From an uncultured Dyadobacter sp. (GTDB taxonomy: Bacteria > Bacteroidota > Bacteroidia > Cytophagales > Spirosomataceae), in assembly GCA_937880795.1 (NCBI GenBank), contig CALGRQ010000004.1, forward strand, positions 1-21,155: a DNA stretch of 21,155 nucleotides. Direction: 5' to 3'. Below are positions 15,262 to 21,155 of the stretch, piece after piece. The notes below the pieces were generated by a model. The model had not been told where the DNA came from. It saw only the letters and a list, made by a program, of their open reading frames with translations, and searched no databases. The translations under genes were made by a program, and so were the position numbers. The stretch's first letter is position 1; the number at the start of each line of letters is the position of its first letter.

Positions 15262-16068
15262 ATGGAGAAACTACGAATTTTATATGTAGCCAGTGAAATA
15301 AACCCCTTCCTTCAGACCACTGACGTTGCCGATTACGTAAGAAAACTTCCTCAGGCGATGCAGGAGCGTGGAGCAGAGATAAGAATTCTGGTACCTCGTT
15401 TTGGTTTGATTAACGAACGTAAAAACAGGCTTCATGAAGTAGTTCGACTGTCAGGAATAAATATTACCGTAGGAGACGAAGAAAAACCTCTTATCATTAA
15501 AGTGGCTTCGATTCCTAATGCAAAGCTGCAAGTCTATTTTATAGATAATGATGATTATTTTCACCGTAAGTCTGTTTTTGTTGATAAGGAAAACAACTTC
15601 TATGATGACAATGACGAGCGCGCTATTTTCTTCTGCAAAGGTGTTTTAGAAACGGTTAAAAAATTAGGTTGGGCACCGGATGTTGTGCATTGCAACGATT
15701 GGATGACTGCGTTGATTCCATTGTATCTTAAAACGACTTATAGGAATGATCCTATGTTTAAGGATACAAAAAGCGTATTTACTGTTCATAACAATGCTTT
15801 TGATTTCAAATTCGATGCGGATTTGCAAAGTAAGGCCAAAGCGATGGACGTAAGCGATGAGGCATTGGCTCACTTACATTCTGCTGATTTTGAAGGTTTT
15901 GTGAAAATAGGTTGTGCTTATGCCGATGCCGTTATCAAAGCGGATGAGCATTGCAGCGATAGCTTGAACCAAATTTTCAATGAGGCTCCTAAACGGGTAG
16001 AGCTGGACGAGCAGGATGAGAAATTTTCGGAGTCTTATTACAATCTGTATACAGATTTGATGAGTTAG
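15262..16068 (+). CDS. Short glycogen/starch synthase-like protein (GT5 N-terminal domain only)
   Basis: 268 residues that correspond to the N-terminal catalytic half of glycogen synthase: ILYVASEINPF at the start, a Rossmann pattern RGAEIRILVPRFG, VYFIDNDDYFHR, NDERAIFFCKGVLE, PDVVHCNDWMTALIPLYLK and SVFTVHN. The C-terminal GT1 half (residues 270-480 of GlgA) is absent, and the frame ends naturally at a TAG before a terminator, so this is not an obvious truncation. The ADP-glucose-binding motif KTGGLADV is replaced by QTTDVADY (residues 18-25), losing the key Lys and Gly-Gly. Homologues of this length stand beside panC in many Bacteroidota. Glycogen synthesis is therefore doubtful, and a regulatory or different sugar-binding role is more likely. 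Confidence 0.8.
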   Translation: MEKLRILYVASEINPFLQTTDVADYVRKLPQAMQERGAEIRILVPRFGLINERKNRLHEVVRLSGINITVGDEEKPLIIKVASIPNAKLQVYFIDNDDYFHRKSVFVDKENNFYDDNDERAIFFCKGVLETVKKLGWAPDVVHCNDWMTALIPLYLKTTYRNDPMFKDTKSVFTVHNNAFDFKFDADLQSKAKAMDVSDEALAHLHSADFEGFVKIGCAYADAVIKADEHCSDSLNQIFNEAPKRVELDEQDEKFSESYYNLYTDLMS

Positions 16069-16088
16069 GAAATTATGACTTTTTTGAG

Positions 16089-16115
16089 AAGGCGACTTTC
16101 GAGTCGCCTTTTTTT
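16089..16115 (+). terminator. Intrinsic terminator after the GT5-like gene
   Basis: A 9-bp perfect stem AAGGCGACT / AGTCGCCTT (16089-16097, 16102-16110) with a TTCG tetraloop, followed by TTTTT. It lies 20 bp after the stop codon and is a textbook intrinsic terminator. Confidence 0.92.
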
Positions 16116-16211
16116 GTGCCTAATGTTTCAAAAATCGTCGAATTCTGGAATACGCCGTATACGCTTGAAAAAAATATACTGGTTTAATAGACTATTTTTT
16201 ATTCTATGTCC

Positions 16212-16242
16212 TTGTTATACAGTGTTAATTGATATTATTTTG
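16212..16242 (+). promoter_or_regulatory. Candidate glmS promoter
   Basis: TTG (16212-16214), a 20-bp spacer and TTATTTTG (16235-16242) match the Bacteroidota promoter with one mismatch. The 5' leader would be about 36 nt. A terminator directly upstream makes an independent promoter necessary. No glmS ribozyme-like structure is evident in this short leader. Confidence 0.4.
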
Positions 16243-16284
16243 TCCGCTTTTATGAAGATACACACCATTAAAACTTAGGAAATT

Positions 16285-18123
16285 ATGTGCGGAATAGTTG
16301 CTTATGTGGGAGAGAAAGATGCGTATTCATTAATTTTAAAGGGACTTAAACGTCTGGAATATCGAGGGTATGATAGTTCAGGAATTGCATTGCTTGAAGA
16401 TGGAGAATTGAATGTTTATAAGAAACGGGGTAAAGTTGCTGATTTGGAAAGTCAACATGCAGGCAAAGCGTTGAAATCGACTATAGGTATTGGTCATACC
16501 CGTTGGGCAACCCATGGGGAACCCAATGATGTGAATGCACACCCTCATTATTCCAACAACAGGAAGCTTGCCATTATACACAATGGTATCATAGAAAACT
16601 ATGCGTCGATCAAGCAAAACCTGATCAAGAAAGGTCATGTTTTCCAAAGTGAAACGGATACAGAAGTACTTATCCATTTTATTGAGGATATTCAACATGA
16701 AGCAGGTAATTCGTTGGAAGATGCCGTTAAACTGGCACTGCGAGAGGTAGTAGGGGCATATGCCATCGTGGTTATGTCTGTGGATCACCCCGGACAGCTG
16801 ATTGCCGCACGGAAAGGAAGTCCGCTGGTGATTGGTATCGGTGAAAATGAATTCTTTTTTGCTTCCGATGCTACCCCCATTATTGAATATACTAAGGATG
16901 TGGTATACCTGGATGACTATGAAGTTGCACTTGTTCGTGATGGAAAGCTGACTATTCAGAATTTGGACAACACAGAAACCATTCCCTACATACAAACCTT
17001 GGAAATGGAATTGGAAACGATCGAAAAAGGAGGATACGACCATTTCATGATCAAGGAGATTTTTGAACAACCGCGTTCCATTGCAGATAGTATGCGTGGC
17101 CGACTCAATGCCAGTGAAGGCCATTTGCAACTGGGTGGGTTAAGTGGTTACATGGATGACCTTGTGAAGGCTGAAAGAATTGTGATTGTAGGTTGTGGAA
17201 CTTCTTGGCATGCAGGCTTGGTAGCCGAATATCTTTTTGAGGAATTGGCCCGGGTAAACGTTGAGGTGGAGTATGCATCGGAGTTCAGGTATAGAAATCC
17301 GGTGATCACTGAGAAGGACGTCGTGATCGCCATTTCACAATCCGGTGAAACAGCGGACACACTTGCCGCCATAGAGTTGGCGAAGTCTAAAGGTGCAACA
17401 ATCTTTGGCATTTGTAATGTGGTGGGCTCTTCTATAGCGCGCGCATCGCATGCAGGTGCATATACACACGCTGGGCCAGAAATAGGCGTAGCCAGTACCA
17501 AGGCATTTACGGCCCAGGTTACTGTGCTTACGCTGATGGCCATAGCCGTAGCGAAGAAGAAGGGAACGATTTCGGATGAAACGTATCGTCATTTGCTATA
17601 TGAGATGGAGAATATTCCTGCCTTGGTAGAAAAGGTTTTTGAGAACGCTACCAAGATTAAAGAGATTGCTTATATTTACAAAGATTCAAACAACTGTTTA
17701 TACCTTGGACGTGGTTTCAACTATCCGGTTGCTTTGGAAGGCGCATTAAAATTAAAAGAAATTTCTTATATACATGCTGAAGGGTATCCTGCCGCAGAAA
17801 TGAAACATGGTCCCATCGCTCTGATTGACGAAGATATGCCAGTTGTTTTTCTGGCTACAAAGGACAGTTCATACGAGAAAATCGTTTCCAATATACAGGA
17901 AGTTAAAGCTCGGAAGGGTAGGGTAATTGCCATCGTTACCGAAGGAGATACATTAATTCCCTCTATGGTGGACTTTGTTATTGAAGTTCCGGAGGCATTG
18001 GAAATTTTAACCCCGCTATTGTCCGTGATTCCTTTGCAATTGTTATCCTATTATGTAGCAGTCATGCGGGGAAGGAACGTAGACCAGCCAAGAAATCTGG
18101 CCAAATCGGTCACTGTGGAATAG
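16285..18123 (+). CDS. glmS: Glutamine-fructose-6-phosphate aminotransferase (isomerizing)
   Basis: 612 residues, full length. MCGIVAYVG supplies the N-terminal nucleophile Cys after Met removal. The glutaminase half continues with LKRLEYRGYDSSGIAL, GHTRWATHG and HNGIIENY. Two SIS sugar-isomerase domains follow, with CGTSWHAGL, SQSGETADTLAA and STKAFTAQ in the first and LGRGFNYPVALEGALKLKEISYIHAEGYPAAEMKHGPIALI in the second. The C-terminus PRNLAKSVTVE is the conserved catalytic tail. The enzyme makes glucosamine 6-phosphate for peptidoglycan and LPS. It is monocistronic, with terminators on both sides. Confidence 0.98.
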   Translation: MCGIVAYVGEKDAYSLILKGLKRLEYRGYDSSGIALLEDGELNVYKKRGKVADLESQHAGKALKSTIGIGHTRWATHGEPNDVNAHPHYSNNRKLAIIHNGIIENYASIKQNLIKKGHVFQSETDTEVLIHFIEDIQHEAGNSLEDAVKLALREVVGAYAIVVMSVDHPGQLIAARKGSPLVIGIGENEFFFASDATPIIEYTKDVVYLDDYEVALVRDGKLTIQNLDNTETIPYIQTLEMELETIEKGGYDHFMIKEIFEQPRSIADSMRGRLNASEGHLQLGGLSGYMDDLVKAERIVIVGCGTSWHAGLVAEYLFEELARVNVEVEYASEFRYRNPVITEKDVVIAISQSGETADTLAAIELAKSKGATIFGICNVVGSSIARASHAGAYTHAGPEIGVASTKAFTAQVTVLTLMAIAVAKKKGTISDETYRHLLYEMENIPALVEKVFENATKIKEIAYIYKDSNNCLYLGRGFNYPVALEGALKLKEISYIHAEGYPAAEMKHGPIALIDEDMPVVFLATKDSSYEKIVSNIQEVKARKGRVIAIVTEGDTLIPSMVDFVIEVPEALEILTPLLSVIPLQLLSYYVAVMRGRNVDQPRNLAKSVTVE

Positions 18124-18143
18124 GCCTTTTGCAATTTACTTTT

Positions 18144-18176
18144 AACGGAGCTGCTACGTGTATGCTCCGTTTTTTT
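18144..18176 (+). terminator. Intrinsic terminator after glmS
   Basis: The stem AACGGAGC (18144-18151) pairs with GCTCCGTT (18164-18171) around a 12-nt loop and runs into TTTTTT. It begins 20 bp after the glmS stop. Confidence 0.9.
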
Positions 18177-18188
18177 ATGATTCAGGAA

Positions 18189-18223
18189 TTGGAAATAAAT
18201 TTACTTGTATTTCGTTAGCTTTG
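18189..18223 (+). promoter_or_regulatory. Promoter of gldD
   Basis: TAGCTTTG (18216-18223) is a full match to the -7 box TAnnTTTG. The nearest TTG (18189-18191) is at a 24-bp spacing, one base longer than usual. The transcript would begin near 18230, which rules out translation from the upstream GTG at 18158 and supports the ATG at 18248 or 18251. Confidence 0.5.
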
Positions 18224-18247
18224 CACACTGATCAGTCTTTGTGTAAC

Positions 18248-18853
18248 ATGATGTCTACCAGATATATTCTATTCCTAAAAAACTTTTTTCCTGTTGTTGT
18301 CATGTTATTGTTGCTATCCTGCGGTCAGCAGGAGCAGCACTATGCACCCAAACCAAAGGGGTACAATCGGATAGATTTACCCGCACATAGCTATCAATCA
18401 TTGACTGAAAAACATCCCTATACGTTTGCCTATTCTAAATGGGCTCAGATTCTTCCAGATACTTTTGCGACAGCGCAAAAGGATTGGATATTTATTCATT
18501 ACCCTAAGCTTGAAGCCAACATCCAACTCACTTATAAGCCCCTTGCCAACGATCAGGGCAAGTTGAGGGAATATATCAATGATGCTTATAAGTTGGCTGG
18601 TAAACACCAAATCAGAGCATCTTCCATACAGGAGCAACGTGTTGTTACCCGTACTGGACGTACCGTAATGATTTTTAAAATTGAAGGTGATGTTCCTAGT
18701 CCATACCAGTTTTTTACCACAGATAGTTCTCGCCATTTTTTACGGGGAGCAATATATTTTCCAGTCGCTACTAAAAATGATTCACTGGCACCTGTGATCG
18801 ATTATCTTCAGAAAGATATGGTTCAATTGGTAAATACGCTGGAGTGGAAGTAA
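18248..18853 (+). CDS. gldD: Gliding motility lipoprotein GldD
   Basis: About 200 residues from tandem ATG codons at 18248/18251. A lipoprotein signal peptide VVVMLLLLSC has its lipobox Cys at about residue 24-25. The body starts with the GldD hallmark YAPKPKGYNRIDLPAHSYQSL, continues with PYTFAYSKWAQI and WIFIHYPKLEANIQLTYKP, and ends PVIDYLQKDMVQLVNTLEW. GldD is an outer-membrane-associated lipoprotein needed for gliding and for type IX secretion in Flavobacterium johnsoniae; its exact role is not known. It stands between the glmS terminator and the ImmA/IrrE-like gene rather than beside other gld genes in the window. Confidence 0.9.
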   Translation: MMSTRYILFLKNFFPVVVMLLLLSCGQQEQHYAPKPKGYNRIDLPAHSYQSLTEKHPYTFAYSKWAQILPDTFATAQKDWIFIHYPKLEANIQLTYKPLANDQGKLREYINDAYKLAGKHQIRASSIQEQRVVTRTGRTVMIFKIEGDVPSPYQFFTTDSSRHFLRGAIYFPVATKNDSLAPVIDYLQKDMVQLVNTLEWK

Positions 18854-18869
18854 AATACAATGGCCTCTA

Positions 18870-18900
18870 TTGTAGCACAATCAGTAAGCATGTATCTTTG
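18870..18900 (+). promoter_or_regulatory. Bacteroidota-type promoter of the ImmA/IrrE-like gene
   Basis: TTG (18870-18872), a 20-bp spacer and TATCTTTG (18893-18900) match the consensus without a mismatch. The transcript would start near 18907, about 23 nt before the ATG at 18930. The gene can therefore be expressed independently of gldD. Confidence 0.65.
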
Positions 18901-18929
18901 ATTATCGTACCCCTTAAACCTTCTTGAAG

Positions 18930-19643
18930 ATGCCGAGAAAGCAACCCAAAAATCAGTTATCGCTTGATTATTCTGTTGGAGGAAACCGAATTATTCTTCA
19001 TTTGGGGCAAATCGAGAACATGCGGGTTGCGGATTCGTTATTCGAAAGGTTGATAAAGGGAGAGTGGGTAATTGAGCCAGCCGGAGAAATTGCTGACATC
19101 TCTTATGCACAAGATATTGTACATCAATTAGGCCATAAATTGCCGTATCCCGAAGGTATAAAGATTGCTCAACTGCATGATGTTGATATATCATTTAAAG
19201 GATTCTCAGCCATTTACCACCAGAAAGGCTGGGTTTTCGTGAATGCTAAAACCGATATCAATGAACGGAATTATCAAATCCATTTATTGACCGTTTCGTT
19301 GGGCTTAAATAGTGCATATCCATCCAAAACATCTCTTGCCCGCCGCTCAGAGCAACTTGTGTTTGATGCTTTGATGCCCTATGCTGAGGTTGAAAGTTTT
19401 TTTAGAAGAGATATATCCACCATCCCGGGTTTCTTGGCTTATGATATTGCCAATTTTTTTAAGGTACCCTTTCATATGGTCTTGAAAAGGGCGCTGAACC
19501 TACAAATCGTTAGCGATGAGCAGTATCGTAACTTCATGACCGTGCAACCAAGATCGTCTGCCAAACCTAGGGAACTATATGTTTCACAAGATGGTAGTAT
19601 GGACGACCTGGAAGCGCAGTTGTTCGGTGATAATTTTGAATAA
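18930..19643 (+). CDS. ImmA/IrrE-like protein without the zinc-binding HExxH motif
   Basis: 237 residues from ATG 18930 (an in-frame TTG at 18924 is unlikely). Residues 99-190 follow the ImmA/IrrE (DUF955) domain plan: strand WVFVN (101-105), NERNYQIHLLTVSLGLN at 111-127 in the place of (Q)RFTIAHELGHLLLH, SEQLVFDALMP at 140-150 for EREANRFAAALLMP, and a helix-turn-helix-like end with IPGFLAYDIANFFKVPFHMVLKRALNL. The positions of the HELGH residues read LLTVS (119-123), so no zinc peptidase activity is expected. The first 95 residues are unrecognised, and the C-terminal 40 are polar. Assignment rests on pattern recognition, not a profile search. It overlaps no gene and ends one base before the stop of the convergent SDR gene. 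Confidence 0.6.
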   Translation: MPRKQPKNQLSLDYSVGGNRIILHLGQIENMRVADSLFERLIKGEWVIEPAGEIADISYAQDIVHQLGHKLPYPEGIKIAQLHDVDISFKGFSAIYHQKGWVFVNAKTDINERNYQIHLLTVSLGLNSAYPSKTSLARRSEQLVFDALMPYAEVESFFRRDISTIPGFLAYDIANFFKVPFHMVLKRALNLQIVSDEQYRNFMTVQPRSSAKPRELYVSQDGSMDDLEAQLFGDNFE

Positions 19644-19644
19644 T

Positions 19645-20436
19645 TTATTGAACACCCATATTGCTTAGGTCAGGAAGAGGACTTACCGATGTCCAGCCAC
19701 CGTCCACCACGAGACTTTGGCCTGTTATATGCCCTGAATGTGGCGATAATAAAAACAAAGCTGCGTTGGCAATGTCTTCACATATAGCCGGGCGTCCCAT
19801 TGGTGTAATTGCCGACCATGTTTTTGGGTAAGTAGGGTCCTCCGCCAATGTTCGCTCCGTCAATGTGGCCCCAGGTGCAACCGTGTTGATGGTGATGCCA
19901 AATGGAGACAATTCCAAAACTAAATTCTTGGCTAGCATTTCTAATCCAGCCTTACTCATCGCATAAGCTGCCAAAAACTGGTGCGCCTGATGTCCAACAA
20001 CAGATGACATCAGAAGAATTCTTCCCCCTCCCTTTTGATCGCGCATTTGACGTGCGGCCGCTTGGGTGAGTAGGAAAGATCCCACCAAATTCACATCAAG
20101 GACTTTTTTAAGACGATCAATCGGATATTCGAAGAAATCACCAAATAAAGTAATGCCTGCATTAGCAACGGTAATGGTCAATTTTCCATAGCATTTAACA
20201 GCTTCCTCCACCATTCCTTCGATTATTTCGGGATCGGATACGTCACCTGCAAATGCCACACATTCGCCTCCTTGATTGCGTATATCACTGGCAGCTTGGG
20301 CCGCCAAGTCTTTATCTGCATCATTCAGGATTACCCCTGCACCCTGCAAGGAAAGTTGGCGGGCAATTTCAAAGCCAATACCTTGTCCGGCACCGGTTAC
20401 AATAGCTACCTGATTCGTAAATAATGAGGAATTCAT
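19645..20436 (-). CDS. SDR family NAD(P)-dependent oxidoreductase
   Basis: 263 residues. The Rossmann cofactor motif is TGAGQGIG at 14-21, with an acidic residue after the second strand (VILNDAD, Asp39/Asp41) that favours NAD over NADP. NAG is at 92-94, and the catalytic tetrad is Asn116, Ser145, Tyr158 and Lys162 (YAMSK). The C-terminus GHITGQSLVVDGGW is typical, followed by a short tail. The family ranges from FabG to sugar dehydrogenases. Here the gene follows a sugar-acid-type IlvD/Edd dehydratase on the same strand, so oxidation of an aldose or a keto-deoxy sugar acid is more likely than fatty acid synthesis. Confidence 0.9.
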   Translation of the reverse strand: MNSSLFTNQVAIVTGAGQGIGFEIARQLSLQGAGVILNDADKDLAAQAASDIRNQGGECVAFAGDVSDPEIIEGMVEEAVKCYGKLTITVANAGITLFGDFFEYPIDRLKKVLDVNLVGSFLLTQAAARQMRDQKGGGRILLMSSVVGHQAHQFLAAYAMSKAGLEMLAKNLVLELSPFGITINTVAPGATLTERTLAEDPTYPKTWSAITPMGRPAICEDIANAALFLLSPHSGHITGQSLVVDGGWTSVSPLPDLSNMGVQ

Positions 20437-20477
20437 TTCAATGATGTGTTATAACAACGGTATAGACCTTTAGGAAA

Positions 20478-20516
20478 TGATATGGCTTATAGGATCTAAA
20501 ACTATAAGCCATATCA
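20478..20516 (-). repeat. Perfect 13-bp inverted repeat (hairpin) between dehydratase and SDR genes
   Basis: GATATGGCTTATA (20479-20491) pairs with TATAAGCCATATC (20503-20515), extended by one T-A pair, around an 11-nt loop. It lies 11 bp after the dehydratase stop and 42 bp before the SDR start. There is no T run after it on the minus strand, so an mRNA-stability or processing hairpin is more likely than a terminator. Confidence 0.7.
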
Positions 20517-20527
20517 GATCATTAAAA

Positions 20528-21154
20528 TTAGTGAGAATCGCGGGTTACTTTATCGCCAGATCCCCCTTTAAGGAAATCCAGATCGGCACCTTCATGTGCC
20601 TGCATCACATGGTTGATATGCAACTTTACATAGCCGCGATTATAACCCAAATCGAGGGGTTTCCAAAGTGCTTTGCGTTTTTCAAGCTCCTCGTCAGATA
20701 CTTCGAGATTTAGTTTTCTATTTTCAACATCCAATTCAATAATGTCTCCATCCTGAACAAGTGCGAGTGCTCCCCCAACAGCTGCTTCCGGAGAGACGTG
20801 TAAAACAACGGTGCCAAAACCAGTACCACTCATACGGCCATCCGAAATCCGGACCATATCAATAACGCCTTTGGCCAGCAGTTTTTTGGGCAATCCCATG
20901 TTACCTACTTCTGGCATTCCGGGATATCCTTTTGGGCCAACGTTTTTAAGAACCAATATACTATTTTCATCTACGTCCAGATCTGGATCGTCCAGACGAG
21001 CTTTATAGTCATCTATATCTTCAAAAACGACCGCTTTGCCCCGGTGTTGCATGAGCTCAGGCTTTAAGGAAGCGGAAGGTTTGATAACCGCTCCATTTAC
21101 ACATAAATTTCCGCGCACTACCGCCAGCCCGGTGAGGTTTTTTACAGGCTCCGC
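20528..21154 (-). CDS. IlvD/Edd-family dehydratase, C-terminal part (probably sugar-acid dehydratase), partial
   Basis: The visible 208 residues are the C-terminal third of a roughly 570-residue protein; the N-terminus lies beyond the right edge. The frame is open to the edge, starting AEPVKNLTGLAVVRGNLCVNG. Family motifs are GAVIKPSAS, VLKNVGPKGYPGMPEVGNMG and VRISDGRMSGTGFGTVVLHVSPEA. The C-terminus follows the pattern ...DGDIIELDVENRKLNLEVSDEELEKR..., which in my reading is closer to pentonate/sugar-acid dehydratases than to valine/isoleucine IlvD. Such enzymes carry an iron-sulfur cluster and remove water from aldonates. A downstream SDR gene supports a sugar-acid pathway. Dihydroxy-acid dehydratase cannot be excluded without the N-terminus. 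Confidence 0.88.
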   Translation of the reverse strand, partial: AEPVKNLTGLAVVRGNLCVNGAVIKPSASLKPELMQHRGKAVVFEDIDDYKARLDDPDLDVDENSILVLKNVGPKGYPGMPEVGNMGLPKKLLAKGVIDMVRISDGRMSGTGFGTVVLHVSPEAAVGGALALVQDGDIIELDVENRKLNLEVSDEELEKRKALWKPLDLGYNRGYVKLHINHVMQAHEGADLDFLKGGSGDKVTRDSH

Positions 21155-21155
21155 A

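Noticed and set aside
16075..16278. A 67-residue plus-strand frame between the GT5-like gene and glmS
   Set aside because: It runs through the intrinsic terminator of the GT5-like gene and has no recognisable domain. The same TTAGGAAATTATG string precedes it and glmS, but this appears to be chance.
16243..16284. glmS ribozyme in the glmS leader
   Set aside because: The leader after the candidate promoter is only about 40 nt and shows no suitable structure; the ribozyme is typical of Firmicutes.
16378..17130. A 250-residue minus-strand frame
   Set aside because: It lies fully antisense to glmS, whose reading is certain; low-complexity shadow.
18158..18247. N-terminal extension of GldD from a GTG
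   Set aside because: The GTG lies inside the glmS terminator and upstream of the gldD promoter, and the extension would bury the lipoprotein signal peptide.

Overview
The window comes from a Bacteroidota (Cytophagia/Sphingobacteriia-like) chromosome. The evidence is a gliding lipoprotein GldD, a PorZ-like type IX secretion (T9SS) protein with a C-terminal sorting domain, the moderate-to-low GC, the almost complete absence of Shine-Dalgarno sequences, and repeated promoters of the Bacteroidota form TTG-N17-23-TAnnTTTG. Both ends cut through genes.

Region 1 (1-1708, minus strand) is the most interesting part: the start of a lasso-peptide biosynthetic operon. A 50-codon precursor gene (1488-1640) has a leader that fits the lasso leader rule YxxPxLx3Gx5TxG exactly, followed by a 19-residue core with Gly1 and Asp9 for a nine-residue macrolactam ring. 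Behind a long hairpin lies an asparagine-synthetase-like gene without the glutaminase cysteine, as expected for the lasso cyclase (C protein). It runs off the left edge, where B1/B2 genes would be expected. The operon has its own promoter and is separated from the neighbouring udk gene by a terminator.

Region 2 (1785-8261, minus strand) is a co-directional run gcvT - comB - three-repeat secreted Ig-like protein - porZ-like - udk with 30-51 bp gaps, probably transcribed from a Bacteroidota-type promoter upstream of gcvT. Region 3 (8364-9592) is a plus-strand secreted FG-GAP/VCBS protein that ends in a perfect 48-bp palindromic terminator shared with the converging gene.

Region 4 (9608-12417, minus) is panD - flippase-like membrane protein - rfaE2 - membrane zinc peptidase. 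A divergent Tat-type Gfo/Idh/MocA oxidoreductase (12685-14157, plus) separates panD from panC (14202-15044, minus). Panthothenate synthesis (PanC, PanD) is therefore split by this gene. Region 5 (15222-18123, plus) holds a short GT5 glycogen-synthase-like protein lacking the KTGGL motif and the GT1 half, then glmS. Each ends in a strong terminator.

Region 6 (18216-19643, plus) holds gldD and a protein resembling an ImmA/IrrE metallopeptidase that has lost its HExxH zinc motif. It ends one base from the convergent SDR gene. Region 7 (19645-21155, minus) is an SDR dehydrogenase downstream of an IlvD/Edd-family dehydratase (cut by the right edge), probably a sugar-acid catabolic pair, with a 13-bp perfect hairpin between them.

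No rRNA, tRNA, CRISPR array or insertion sequence was recognised. The only gene-free stretch over 300 bp is 12344-12684, between panD and the oxidoreductase.
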